From: Aliivibrio wodanis
GTDB lineage: Bacteria; Pseudomonadota; Gammaproteobacteria; Enterobacterales; Vibrionaceae
Assembly (NCBI GenBank): GCA_000953695.1
Contig: LN554847.1
Span: 1,451,311-1,515,310 of the forward strand
Direction: 5' to 3'
DNA length: 64,000 bases
The notes beneath the pieces were generated by a model. That model did not search any database and had not been told where the DNA came from. It saw only the letters and a program-made list of their open reading frames with translations. Below are positions 1-8,451 of the stretch, one piece after another (the first letter of the stretch is position 1; each line of letters begins with the position of its first letter). Both the position numbers and the translations under genes were made by a program.

Positions 1-252
1 TTAACAAAACAAACTCGTTTTACAAGCTTGAAAGATGATACCCAGTTTTTACGCTTTGGTATTGAAGGAAATGCTTGGGGCTGGGCACAGTTACGTGCTG
101 GCTATGAAATGGATTTAGAAGATACATTAGAAAACTCAATTACCGCTGGTATCGGAATTAGTCCTTTCGATGTTGTTAGTTTAGATATTGCAGGCTCATA
201 TGCTGGTGAAAACCAATTTGGTGCATCGGGTAACTTAGCTTTTACTTTTTAA
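1..252 (+). CDS. TraF-like outer-membrane beta-barrel protein, C-terminal end (partial)
   Basis: The reading frame is open to the first base of the window, so only the last 83 residues are present. The tail has alternating polar and hydrophobic strands and ends in an aromatic residue (ALAFTF-like terminus), as beta-barrel outer-membrane proteins do. Phrases such as AWDWAQLR/AGY and TAGIGISPF resemble the family annotated as 'conjugal transfer protein TraF' in vibrios (PF13729), which is chromosomal and has no demonstrated role in conjugation there. That family match is from memory. A TTG at 28 could be read as a start, but the frame continues upstream of it, so this is a truncated gene rather than a small one. 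A strong hairpin follows at 299-328. Confidence 0.6.
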   Translation, partial: LTKQTRFTSLKDDTQFLRFGIEGNAWGWAQLRAGYEMDLEDTLENSITAGIGISPFDVVSLDIAGSYAGENQFGASGNLAFTF

Positions 253-298
253 CCAGAACTTAATGCATAAAGCCTAATCGGATTAGTTTTTTAAACAA

Positions 299-328
299 AA
301 AGGCGGACCCAATATTGAGTCCGCCTTT
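299..328. terminator. Bidirectional rho-independent terminator
   Basis: The arms GGCGGAC (302-308) and GTCCGCC (319-325) extend through A/T pairs to 299-328, and T-rich sequence follows on both strands. It lies between the convergent TraF-like gene and the FMN reductase gene and can serve both. Confidence 0.8.
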
Positions 329-360
329 CTTCATTAAAACACACCTTTATCAATTAGAAA

Positions 361-888
361 CTATAATGCCAATGCCGACATTGCTGTTTTTAATTGCTGC
401 ACCAATTCTTCGTTACGTAGCTCGCCTTTTTCCATATCAAAGTTATCGTAAAAACTTGGAATAGAAAGAGAACCTTTTACATCTGCTGCAAAGTAAGGAG
501 CTGAGCCTGTTGCGGCAGCAAGTACGGTCGCTGCACCACCAGGGCCAGGTGATGTTGCTAACATGATTACAGGCTTACCTTGATAGACCTTCATATCAAT
601 ACGAGAAGTCCAATCAAACACATTTTTAAATGCCGCAGCATAAGAACCATTATGCTCTGCATATGAGATAACAATCGCATCGGCTTCACCAATTTTTTGG
701 AAAAAACGTTTTGCAGGCTCAGGCTGACCTAGTTCTTTCTCTTTATCTTCACTGAAGATTGGCATTTCAAAGTCATTTAGATCTAAAACGTCTATGTCAG
801 AATTAGGCACCAAGCCGGCTGCGTAAGTGGCCAATTGTTTGTTAATTGATGTTGAACTGCTGCTTGCTGCTAATGCTAAAATTTTCAT
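361..888 (-). CDS. NADPH-dependent FMN reductase family protein
   Basis: This is a 175-residue flavodoxin-fold oxidoreductase of the NADPH-dependent FMN reductase family (PF03358). Such enzymes use NAD(P)H to reduce FMN, quinones or azo compounds in the cytoplasm. The N-terminus (MKILALAASSSSTSINKQL) is the phosphate-binding first strand and loop. The stretch ATSPGPGGAATVL around residues 110-125 matches the second flavin-contacting loop of the family, and the SYAEHNGSY segment sits where the family has its conserved P-E-Y/H-N loop. The start is an ATG at 888. It is divergent from a LysR gene at 1066, the usual arrangement of a redox enzyme and its regulator. The substrate cannot be told from sequence. 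Confidence 0.85.
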   Translation of the reverse strand: MKILALAASSSSTSINKQLATYAAGLVPNSDIDVLDLNDFEMPIFSEDKEKELGQPEPAKRFFQKIGEADAIVISYAEHNGSYAAAFKNVFDWTSRIDMKVYQGKPVIMLATSPGPGGAATVLAAATGSAPYFAADVKGSLSIPSFYDNFDMEKGELRNEELVQQLKTAMSALAL

Positions 889-1065
889 AAGAGTACCTTC
901 ATATTCGATTAAGTAAAAAGAGTAGTTAGTTCTCAGCTCTTTTCAAATGTCTTGTTCTTTTTTGCGATGGAGTAACTATAGTTCATTCACGAACGTTGAT
1001 TAATAACCTAAATGTGCAATGATTATTTCCATATGACTCGCAATATAAGTATGAATAAGTTAATT

Positions 1066-1968
1066 ATGGCCTTTAATTCAGCGTTATTTGATGGAATGGT
1101 AATTTTTGTTGAGGTCGTCACTAGTGGTAGCTTTACTCAAGCAGCTCACAATAGTGGGCATTCAACATCTTATATAAGTAAAGAAATCGGAAAATTAGAA
1201 GAACGGTTAGGCATCCGTTTATTACACCGTACAACACGGACACTACGATTAACTCCTGAAGGAGAGTTGTATTTTCAACAGTGCCAACAATTAATTGAAG
1301 ATGCACAAATGGCTGAGAACGCAGTTACTGGTCAACAAGCTACTCCAAAAGGACGTCTTAAGGTAAGTTGCCCTGTTGGCTTTGCCCTTTCTCGTTTACG
1401 TCCTATTCTTGGTAAGTTTGCTGATCGCTATCCTGATATCACATTAGAACTCGATTTAAATGATCGTAAAATAGATATTGTGGCAGAAGGATTTGATATG
1501 GCGATCCGTGCATCTCATCAACTTGAAGACTCAAGCTTGATCAGCCGTCGATTTTTAAGCTCCCAAGCTGTGGTCATCGCCTCTCCTGATTACTTGAAAA
1601 AATATGGAGCTCCGATTCATCCCTTAGAGCTAACTAATCATAAAACCATTGGTTACGCTTATGTAAAGCAAGGCACGGTGTGGGATTTTATCGATAAAGA
1701 AAACAAAGAGCTACCAGTGCCACTTCAAAGTCAAGTGATTACTAATAACTCATTTATGGAGCTATCATTATGTTTGGCAGGGCAAGGGATAACTCGCATT
1801 CCAAAATTCCACTTAACTGATGAGTTAGAAACCGGAAAGTTGGTTGAGCTGTTTTCAGATTACCCCAAACTTACCATTGATGTATTTGTTGTTTATCCAA
1901 GTCGTAAACACATGTCTGCCAAGGTACGCTGCTTTTTAGATTTCATTACCGAGCACCTTGGTGAATAG
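1066..1968 (+). CDS. LysR-family transcriptional regulator
   Basis: This is a LysR-type regulator of about 300 residues. The winged helix-turn-helix lies near the N-terminus (FVEVVTSGSFTQAAHNSGHS and the following recognition helix), then a linker helix and a two-lobed co-inducer domain starting near GRLKVSCPVGF. The substrate domain has the CrgA/YafC-type look, with the FADRYPDITLELDLND phrase. I chose the ATG at 1066 because it leaves about ten residues before the HTH, as is usual. ATG codons at 1012 and 1051 in the same frame would add a non-conserved leader, and none of the three has a clear Shine-Dalgarno. It is divergent from the FMN reductase gene and probably regulates it. The stop is 10 bp from the convergent TPR gene. 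Confidence 0.88.
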   Translation: MAFNSALFDGMVIFVEVVTSGSFTQAAHNSGHSTSYISKEIGKLEERLGIRLLHRTTRTLRLTPEGELYFQQCQQLIEDAQMAENAVTGQQATPKGRLKVSCPVGFALSRLRPILGKFADRYPDITLELDLNDRKIDIVAEGFDMAIRASHQLEDSSLISRRFLSSQAVVIASPDYLKKYGAPIHPLELTNHKTIGYAYVKQGTVWDFIDKENKELPVPLQSQVITNNSFMELSLCLAGQGITRIPKFHLTDELETGKLVELFSDYPKLTIDVFVVYPSRKHMSAKVRCFLDFITEHLGE

Positions 1969-1978
1969 TTTATAAGAG

Positions 1979-2818
1979 TTACTCTTCTAACAGGGCCTCA
2001 AAGCGATCTAGCCCTCGTAATGGATCAAAATCTGTTTCTTCAATAACGAGCTCACGCATTGAAGAACTCGCAGTAATTGAACGTTGTAGATCATCAATAG
2101 CCTGAACTTCTGCACCCAATTGAGCATACGCACACGCACGTTGAAATAGTGCATGTGCGTTTTGATCATCCACTTCCAGAACTCGGTTACATAAGTTTAA
2201 AGCCCAATGAAATTCACGCATCTCCATCGCAGCATCCGCTTTATAGGTTAATGCTTCTAAATCCCCAGGTCTGACTTTTAAAATTTCATCGTATACATCC
2301 ATTTTTTGCTCGGCAGTTTGAACGTTTTGTGCTCGTAGCCACAAGTTATGGACTTCATTGATGATTTCAATTTCACGGTTATTCTCTGTAATTATTCGTG
2401 TTTTACGTTTTAAATCTCGCTCTAATTCCCCAAACTTTCTTTCATAATCTTGGGCAATTTTAGAGAGCTGTTTATCTGCCATCTCTCTGGTGTTTTGCTT
2501 CATTTCCTTTAGAGACTGCCAACCAATCAAGGCAACTAAAGAAGCAACGGCTGCAATCACATAGAAGAAATAGGTCACGGTTACATTAGAATAATTAAGA
2601 GACTTATCCGCAACAGCAAGCTCCCTGTCTGTAATTTGGATGATCATTCTTTTTTCTAAATCTTGTTGCTCTGTCCGTAATGCTTTCAATTCATCAAGAA
2701 TGTAACGCTCCATTAATGGTCGGTCTAAATACTCTTGTTCTGAATAACTAACCTCTTCAGCTTGAATTGAAAGCGAGGTAAAAATAAGCATGGCAAGCAG
2801 ACAGAAAGATCGATACAT
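1979..2818 (-). CDS. Exported membrane protein with coiled coil and TPR repeats, function unknown
   Basis: This encodes 279 residues. The start is placed at the ATG at 2818, which has an AAGG Shine-Dalgarno and gives an N-terminal signal peptide ending near SIQA|EEVS. An in-frame ATG at 2872 would bury the signal. After a short acidic periplasmic stretch comes one membrane segment (YFFYVIAAVASLVALIGW), then a long charged coiled coil (REMADKQLSKIAQDYERKF onward). The C-terminal TPR-like repeats include LEALTYKADAAMEMREFHWA and NAHALFQRACAYAQLGA. TPRs usually bind proteins, so a scaffold or chaperone role at the inner membrane is possible. I do not recognise a named family. It is convergent with the LysR gene. 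Confidence 0.75.
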   Translation of the reverse strand: MYRSFCLLAMLIFTSLSIQAEEVSYSEQEYLDRPLMERYILDELKALRTEQQDLEKRMIIQITDRELAVADKSLNYSNVTVTYFFYVIAAVASLVALIGWQSLKEMKQNTREMADKQLSKIAQDYERKFGELERDLKRKTRIITENNREIEIINEVHNLWLRAQNVQTAEQKMDVYDEILKVRPGDLEALTYKADAAMEMREFHWALNLCNRVLEVDDQNAHALFQRACAYAQLGAEVQAIDDLQRSITASSSMRELVIEETDFDPLRGLDRFEALLEE

Positions 2819-2919
2819 AAAAATGGCCTTATTAATCGTGTAATTACGGATTGATATGTTTAAAGGTAACATATCTAAGTCGCTTACATTGTCTTAACAA
2901 GGCAATCAGCTAGAAATAA

Positions 2920-3516
2920 TTAAAACCCCATCACCATAGAACCGACTAACAACCCTGCCATGCTGTAGTTAAACATTTTCAAATGACTCGGTTTCGTTAA
3001 TCTTTTTTGTAACTGCTTTCCTGCGGCAGTCCAAAAGCTAACGGTTGGCACATTAATACAAATAAACACAAAGGCGATTAAAAACACACTAAACATATCA
3101 GCACTGGTCGCGTAAATACTCATTACCGATAACGACATTGACCATCCTTTTGGGTTGATCCACTGAAAGCTCGCTGCTTGTAAAAAAGACATCGGTTTAT
3201 AATCGCCATTAATATTATCGACAGGCTTACTGCTCGCAATTTTATACGCCAGATATAATAAATAAACAGCACTGATAATCTGCAATGCTTTCTCTAGTTG
3301 TGGATAGGTCTGAAAAATTTGAACCAAACCAAATCCTACTAATATCAACATAAACGCAAAACCGAAGATCACACCCAGCATATGAGGAATAGTTCTCACA
3401 AAACCAACGTTCGCCCCAGAAGTCATCAACATGATGTTATTTGGCCCTGGTGTAAAGGCACCAACAAAAGCAAATGTGGTTAAAGCAAGTAAATAGGTGT
3501 AATCCATAACAATCAT
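2920..3516 (-). CDS. LysE/RhtB-family amino-acid exporter
   Basis: This is a 198-residue inner-membrane protein with the LysE/RhtB signature near the N-terminus (AFVGAFTPGPNNIMLMTSG) and about six hydrophobic helices, which is the normal size for the family. Members export amino acids or their derivatives by proton exchange. The QWINPKGWSMSL segment is the conserved middle motif. An in-frame ATG at 3507 would remove three residues and is an equally good start. The gene is divergent from an Lrp/AsnC regulator at 3616. An Lrp-type gene beside a LysE-type exporter is a recurrent pair, and the regulator usually senses the exported amino acid. The substrate cannot be assigned. Confidence 0.88.
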   Translation of the reverse strand: MIVMDYTYLLALTTFAFVGAFTPGPNNIMLMTSGANVGFVRTIPHMLGVIFGFAFMLILVGFGLVQIFQTYPQLEKALQIISAVYLLYLAYKIASSKPVDNINGDYKPMSFLQAASFQWINPKGWSMSLSVMSIYATSADMFSVFLIAFVFICINVPTVSFWTAAGKQLQKRLTKPSHLKMFNYSMAGLLVGSMVMGF

Positions 3517-3615
3517 CTTATAAAGTTAAATTCTACTTGTATCTTAATGCGAGACTGAGTAAATTTTCTGTCTATATTTGCTTAAAATAAATTTAATACG
3601 CAAGGATTGCTCGCC

Positions 3616-4059
3616 ATGGATAGATTTGACGAAAGAATATTGCAAGAGTTAAAAAGAAATGGTCGATTAACTAATGTTGAGCTATCGGAGCGCATTGGAT
3701 TATCGCCATCAGCAACACTTCGACGAGTACAAGAATTAGAACGAAATGAAACGATTCAAGGCTACCGAGCGGTATTAAATCCAAAAAAATGCGGAGTGGA
3801 ATTTGTGGCGTATGTGACAATTGGATTATCTAATCACAGTAAACAATCACAAAAAGATTTTGAAGCTCAGATAATGGAATCAAAAGAAGTGACAGAATGC
3901 CACAATATTACGGGAGCAAATGAATATCTATTACGTGTTGAGACTGAGAGCCTCTCATCTTATAAGCAGTTTCATTCAAACGTACTTGGAGAGATCTCTC
4001 AGGTCAACTCAATCGGTACATTAGTGGTTATGGACACGCCTAAAGATGAACGAACTTAG
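3616..4059 (+). CDS. Lrp/AsnC-family transcriptional regulator
   Basis: The protein has about 147 residues. The N-terminal HTH starts MDRFDERILQELKRNGR and contains the LSERIGLSPSATLRRVQELE recognition unit. An alpha/beta RAM ligand-binding domain follows, with the family's G-x-x-D/E-Y-L-L-R phrase (GANEYLLRVE). Lrp-type proteins form octamers or dimers of dimers that sense amino acids. I chose the ATG at 3616: it follows AAGGA at 3602-3606 with a 9-base spacer, while the in-frame TTG at 3607 would be too close. It is divergent from the LysE exporter and probably controls it. Its last four bases overlap the convergent CDF gene. Confidence 0.9.
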   Translation: MDRFDERILQELKRNGRLTNVELSERIGLSPSATLRRVQELERNETIQGYRAVLNPKKCGVEFVAYVTIGLSNHSKQSQKDFEAQIMESKEVTECHNITGANEYLLRVETESLSSYKQFHSNVLGEISQVNSIGTLVVMDTPKDERT

Positions 4060-4739
4060 ACGTGTAATAGCTTTCCCACCAGACTCTCTTTCTTAATATG
4101 ATGCAATTGCTTAGCTGCACTTATTATCATTTTCACAGGAACAACAATAAAATACAGTGATGCAATTACCACCATCATAGGGTCGGCAAATTGAGCATAG
4201 TCAGCAAAAGGAGTCATTAGCAAAATTTTTGCAATCATGAAGCCTCCAAGAACAGCTGCGCTGATCACTGTATCCATTAGCCATTGCGTTGCTTCAGCAT
4301 CTACCAAGGTTGAATCAATTTTATTACTTTGAGATTTCATCACCCAATAAGTAAAGTAACAACCTATTAAATTGACCACACCAAAACCCAAAGCAATACC
4401 TGTATTCACATCGCGGCCACCTTGTATTATCGCCTCAACTGCAGAAATAAAAGAAAGCATACACATTAAAGTAATTGCAATCCCTTTAAATAAAATCACT
4501 CCAGATTCAATTACCTTAACCTGCTTGATTTCTTTTGCAACTGACTCTTTGCGAATATAAATCGCTGCACATAGTGATATTAATGTTAACGCTAAACTGA
4601 CTAAAGAATATACGCCATCAAACACAATTACTAATGAGTTAATCCACACTCCTAGACCGATCCCCATTAATGCAAACACGAATGCAGATCCGGTTGAGAT
4701 CATCAATAATTGCCTTTCTTTTCTGATTGAATCAGACAT
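4056..4739 (-). CDS. Cation-diffusion-facilitator-like membrane transporter with altered metal site
   Basis: This is a CDF-type inner-membrane protein (PF01545) of about 227 residues with five to six hydrophobic helices and no long histidine-rich loop or clear cytoplasmic domain. The ATG at 4739 is preferred because GGAG lies six bases upstream; in-frame starts reach back to 4790. In canonical CDF zinc/iron exporters, helices II and V carry [HD]xxxD metal ligands. Here helix II reads FDGVYS (D-x-x-x-S) and helix V reads QWLMD (Q-x-x-x-D), so two of the four ligands are replaced. Metal specificity is therefore uncertain, and it may carry another substrate. It is divergent from the LysR gene at 4865, with an inverted repeat between them. 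Confidence 0.8.
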   Translation of the reverse strand: MSDSIRKERQLLMISTGSAFVFALMGIGLGVWINSLVIVFDGVYSLVSLALTLISLCAAIYIRKESVAKEIKQVKVIESGVILFKGIAITLMCMLSFISAVEAIIQGGRDVNTGIALGFGVVNLIGCYFTYWVMKSQSNKIDSTLVDAEATQWLMDTVISAAVLGGFMIAKILLMTPFADYAQFADPMMVVIASLYFIVVPVKMIISAAKQLHHIKKESLVGKLLHV

Positions 4740-4793
4740 TCTTTGCTCCATTGGCTTATTTTTATCCTTTTGATTTATAGAACCCATCATAGC

Positions 4794-4816
4794 GTTATCA
4801 TTGATGATATGATAAC
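4794..4816. promoter_or_regulatory. Inverted repeat between CDF-like gene and LysR gene
   Basis: The 8-bp arms GTTATCAT (4794-4801) and ATGATAAC (4809-4816) are perfect and separated by 7 bases. The position between two divergent genes, one encoding a LysR protein, suits an operator. The symmetry does not give a T-N11-A LysR box, so the binder is unknown. Confidence 0.4.
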
Positions 4817-4864
4817 TAGTCAGCGTCAGCTTTTTCGTCGCTCAATCGAATTAAAGGAATTAAT

Positions 4865-5749
4865 GTGAAAACCAGTCAAATTGAAATGTTTTTATATACG
4901 GTTGAAACTGGCTCTATTGCAGAAGCCGCGCGTAAATTACAAAAAAGTCGCACAACCGTAAGTGCTGCACTCAATACATTGGAAGATGAACTTGGTGTTT
5001 CTCTATTAAGTCGTACAGGTAATCGTATTACCCCTACAGAGATTGGGGCGTCGATTGCGAATGATTGCCAGCGTATGTTGCTTATCAGCAATGATATTAC
5101 GAGTAAATGCTCACAATATAATGCAGGTATCGCCTCAACAATTAGAGTTGTAAGAGACGATGCACTTCCTGAGTCTATTTGGCGTGAAATTTTAGCCCGA
5201 ATGAGTCGAAAGTTTCCTAATACCTGTATCTCTATTTATGTCGCACCCTCTCCTGAATTAGAAAATATGGTCACCCAAAACATGGTTGATGTAGCTTATG
5301 GTCTCTTCCCGATCAATAATCGATCAATACACTTACACCAAAATGAGTTAGGGCAAATTCGGTTAATGTCGGTCGCACATAAAGACCATCCATTAAGTCA
5401 ACTCAGGAAAGTTAATCAAATTGATTTAGAAACCAACACTGAAATTATTGTTAATTACATCACTGATGATGAACTAATCGCAGTGGAATCTAAATCCAGC
5501 AAATATATTGCATTAAACTTTTATGAACACCTTCGTGATGCCGTATTAGATAAAACAGGCTGGTCTTCAGTGCCTGCATTATTAATGAACGAGTACTTAC
5601 GTGATGGAACATTAAAGGTACTTAGACATAATCGAGCTATGAACTGGCTGTCTTTTACGGAGATAACCAAAGCAAATATGTCTCGTAGTGTGATTATTGA
5701 TTGGCTATCAGAACAAGTTGAAGATTATTTATTAGAAGTCTCTGAATAA
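4865..5749 (+). CDS. LysR-family transcriptional regulator (GTG start)
   Basis: This is a 294-residue LysR-type regulator. The HTH is MKTSQIEMFLYTVETGSIAEAA followed by KLQKSRTTVSAALNTLEDELG. The effector domain is more diverged than usual after residue 90. The start is GTG at 4865, with AAGGA at 4854-4858 and a 6-base spacer; the ATG two bases earlier is out of frame and hits a stop at once, so the GTG start is well supported. It is divergent from the CDF-like transporter and probably regulates it. It lies upstream of the amylase gene on the same strand, but the gap of about 160 bp suggests a separate promoter for amylase. Confidence 0.87.
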   Translation: MKTSQIEMFLYTVETGSIAEAARKLQKSRTTVSAALNTLEDELGVSLLSRTGNRITPTEIGASIANDCQRMLLISNDITSKCSQYNAGIASTIRVVRDDALPESIWREILARMSRKFPNTCISIYVAPSPELENMVTQNMVDVAYGLFPINNRSIHLHQNELGQIRLMSVAHKDHPLSQLRKVNQIDLETNTEIIVNYITDDELIAVESKSSKYIALNFYEHLRDAVLDKTGWSSVPALLMNEYLRDGTLKVLRHNRAMNWLSFTEITKANMSRSVIIDWLSEQVEDYLLEVSE

Positions 5750-5912
5750 CACATTCAAGAAATTCATGACAAAAATGCGACGAAAAATTTATTTTTTGAC
5801 TTAATTATCAGTATTAAATATTGACACTGTGAATCAAGTTCAATTAGGTGATAACGTTTTTCTATATTTTTAGCTACCCAATGACGGATTTTACAAAATA
5901 GCAGTGGTAGAC

Positions 5913-7430
5913 ATGAAATATAAAAAACAAAAAATAAGCTTACTTGCCCTTACAATCTTAAGCTCTTTTAACGCTTACTCTCAACAAAATGGAACTATGA
6001 TGCAATACTTCCATTGGTACAGCCCAAACGATGGAAGTTTATGGTCAGAAGTAACGACTAATGCAGAAGCACTATCTGATAATGGTATTACCGCTCTATG
6101 GTTACCACCAGCCTATAAAGCCGACGGTGGTATCAATGATGTAGGTTATGGAGTCTACGATATGTACGACTTAGGTGAATTTAACCAAAAAGGTACCGTT
6201 CGAACTAAGTATGGAACCAAAGAGCAATACCTAACTGCAATTAATAAAGCTCACGCAAATAATATTCAAGTCTACGGTGACGTCGTTTTTAACCATCGAG
6301 GGGGGGCAGATGGAAAACGATGGGTAGACACAGTAAAAGTTGATTGGAATGATCGCAATCAAGAGCTTGGCCAACAATGGATTGAGGCATGGGTCGATTT
6401 CTCTTTCCCTGGTCGAAATGATAAATATTCAGATTTCCATTGGACTTGGTATCACTTTGATGGTGTTGATTATGATGCTGCAACTGGTGAAAAATCCATT
6501 TTTAAATTCAAAGGAACAGGTAAAGCATGGGATTGGGAAGTCAGTAATGAAAATGGTAACTACGACTATTTAATGTATGCCGACCTCGATATGGATCACC
6601 CTGAAGTAAAACAAGAATTAAAAGACTGGGGCGAATGGTATTTAACTATGACAAAAGTTGACGGCTTCCGTATGGATGCTGTTAAGCATATAAAATATCA
6701 ATATCTAAAAGAATGGTCTGAACATATGCAAGCAGCATCAGATAAAGATCTATTTATTGTGGGGGAATATTGGAATTATGATGTTAATCAATTACATAAT
6801 TTCATTACTAAAACTAACGGAGAGATGTCTTTATTTGATGCACCATTACACATGAACTTCTACCAAGCCTCAATTAAAAATGGGTATTTTGATATGGGTT
6901 CAATCATGAATGGTACGTTAATGAAAGATAACCCAACCAAAGCAGTTACCTTAGTTGAAAACCACGACACCCAACCAATGCAAGCTCTTGAATCCCCTGT
7001 TGAGTATTGGTTTAAACCCCTTGCTTATGCTGTGATCTTACTGCGAGAGGAAGGCTACCCAAGTGTCTTCTACCCCGATTATTATGGTGCAAAATATAAA
7101 GATAAATATGACATTAATCTTGCCCCAGTTAAACACCTAAAAGAGCTAATAACCCTACGTAAAGATTTTGCGTATGGTAAACAAAACAGCTATTTAGATC
7201 ACCAAGATATTATTGGTTGGACTCGGGAAGGTAATAATGAGCATCCTAATGCAATGGCCGTTGTTATGACAGATTCTTATGCTGATGCGAAATGGATGTA
7301 TACCGGTAAAAAAAGCTCTGCGTTTAAAGATACTTTAGGCAACAGAAGTGAAACTATTTGGACGGACGCTAATGGATGGGGGCAATTCCCTGTGAATGAA
7401 AAATCTGTTTCCGTTTGGATAAGCCAATAA
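5913..7430 (+). CDS. Exported alpha-amylase (GH13)
   Basis: This glycoside hydrolase family 13 alpha-amylase hydrolyses internal alpha-1,4 bonds of starch or glycogen. It has about 505 residues from the ATG at 5913; an in-frame GTG at 5904 is less likely. A signal peptide (basic MKYKKQK, then a hydrophobic run ending near NAYS|QQNG) predicts export. All four GH13 regions are visible: I DVVFNH (about 123-128), II GFRMDAVKH with the nucleophile Asp at about 255, III GEYW with the acid Glu at about 285, and IV VENHDT with the Asp at about 352. The size and the MMQYFHWY start resemble the AmyS/cytoplasmic amylase subfamily (GH13_5), here carrying a signal peptide. No maltose-uptake genes adjoin it. 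Confidence 0.93.
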   Translation: MKYKKQKISLLALTILSSFNAYSQQNGTMMQYFHWYSPNDGSLWSEVTTNAEALSDNGITALWLPPAYKADGGINDVGYGVYDMYDLGEFNQKGTVRTKYGTKEQYLTAINKAHANNIQVYGDVVFNHRGGADGKRWVDTVKVDWNDRNQELGQQWIEAWVDFSFPGRNDKYSDFHWTWYHFDGVDYDAATGEKSIFKFKGTGKAWDWEVSNENGNYDYLMYADLDMDHPEVKQELKDWGEWYLTMTKVDGFRMDAVKHIKYQYLKEWSEHMQAASDKDLFIVGEYWNYDVNQLHNFITKTNGEMSLFDAPLHMNFYQASIKNGYFDMGSIMNGTLMKDNPTKAVTLVENHDTQPMQALESPVEYWFKPLAYAVILLREEGYPSVFYPDYYGAKYKDKYDINLAPVKHLKELITLRKDFAYGKQNSYLDHQDIIGWTREGNNEHPNAMAVVMTDSYADAKWMYTGKKSSAFKDTLGNRSETIWTDANGWGQFPVNEKSVSVWISQ

Positions 7431-7449
7431 ATTAATAACTTATATCATT

Positions 7450-7476
7450 GGCAGTCAATTTTTTAAACTGGCTGCC
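7450..7476 (+). terminator. Possible terminator after amylase
   Basis: GGCAGTCA (7450-7457) pairs with TGGCTGCC (7469-7476) with one G-T wobble, around an 11-base AT loop, 20 bp after the amylase stop. There is no clear T-run, so it may be a weak terminator or an RNA-stabilising hairpin. Confidence 0.45.
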
Positions 7477-7739
7477 TTAACCCAACCTTAAAATAAATCT
7501 CTCATTCCAATTCTAATAATTATCTCTTCATTCTTATTGATTCCATAATTTAATAGATAAATAGTCTAATTAATCACCATCGATATAGTTATTATTCGAG
7601 GTATAAACGGTTATTTACTTAAAGTCTCCGAATAAATGTTTATATATCGCTCAATAAACAGTACAGTACGCGCAATTAATGAAGTTCAAATAAACTTTAT
7701 CGAAACATCTATATTTAACTCTTTGATACATGGATCTTT
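7477..7739. other. AT-rich non-coding stretch
   Basis: This region lies between the amylase hairpin and the LysE-type gene. It has no convincing reading frame, RNA gene or repeat. It presumably contains the promoter of the downstream exporter gene, but no clear -35/-10 pair stands out from the AT-rich background. Confidence 0.5.
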
Positions 7740-8357
7740 ATGAGCATTGAAACCTATTTACTTTTTATGGCTGGTATGTTCGCCTTTTGTGCGATGCCCG
7801 GCGCTGATTTCTTCTACGTTCTTTCAAGAGCCTTAAGTGGTGGTGGAAAAACAGGTATCTATGCAGCATTTGGCGTAGCTACTGGTGTTCTATTTCATAC
7901 CTTTTTAGCCGTGGTTGGTTTAAGTGCGCTATTACTCTCTTCTGCAACAGCTTTTACCATCATCAAATACATTGGTGCAGCCTACTTATGCTATATCGGC
8001 TTTAAAATGTTTACCGCTAAAGGTGGAATTGCCGAATTAGAGACAGCAAAGAAAACATCAAACATAAAAGTATTTCAACAAGGCATTTTAACCAATGCAT
8101 TAAATCCTAAGGTTTGTTTAACATTTGTTGCTTTCATTCCTCAGTTTTTAACACCAGAAACCTCATCACCATCAATGATTGGAATGCTCGGTATTACAAC
8201 CGCCTTCATCGCTTTACTATGGTTTATCTGTATTGCCACTTTTGCCGGCAAATTTAGAACCGTTATAGCAGAAAGCAAAGCGTTTTCTAATCTACTTAAA
8301 TACGGTTTAAGCTCTTTATTAGTAGGCTTTGGAGCTAAGTTAGCACTAACTAATTAA
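7740..8357 (+). CDS. LysE/RhtB-family exporter
   Basis: This is a 205-residue inner-membrane protein of the LysE/RhtB family, with the N-terminal signature AFCAMPGADFFYVLSRALSGG, a second motif GVLFHTFLAVVGLSALL, and the conserved NALNPKVCLTFVAFIPQF block in the middle. It has five to six hydrophobic helices. GGA lies a few bases before the ATG at 7740. It is not closely similar to the LysE-type protein at 2920 (for example PGADF instead of PGPNN), so the two are not a recent duplication. It stands alone and ends at a strong terminator. The probable role is export of an amino acid or homoserine-lactone-like metabolite; the substrate is unknown. Confidence 0.88.
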   Translation: MSIETYLLFMAGMFAFCAMPGADFFYVLSRALSGGGKTGIYAAFGVATGVLFHTFLAVVGLSALLLSSATAFTIIKYIGAAYLCYIGFKMFTAKGGIAELETAKKTSNIKVFQQGILTNALNPKVCLTFVAFIPQFLTPETSSPSMIGMLGITTAFIALLWFICIATFAGKFRTVIAESKAFSNLLKYGLSSLLVGFGAKLALTN

Positions 8358-8393
8358 TACCAAAAACAAGTACAAATAGAAACCAATAAATAC

Positions 8394-8430
8394 AAAGGTT
8401 GAAGATAGCGATATCTTCAACCTTTTTTTT
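8394..8430. terminator. Strong bidirectional terminator
   Basis: AAAGGTTGAAGATA (8394-8407) and TATCTTCAACCTTT (8412-8425) form a perfect 14-bp stem with a 4-base loop, then a long T-run. An A-run on the other side lets it serve the convergent gene at 8452 as well. Confidence 0.9.
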
Positions 8431-8451
8431 TAAAGCAAATTTCATTAACGA

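Noticed and set aside
274..292. Small CTAA/TTAG hairpin plus T-run after the TraF-like gene
   Set aside because: The stem is only about 4-5 bp and AT-rich; the real terminator is the GC-rich hairpin at 299-328.
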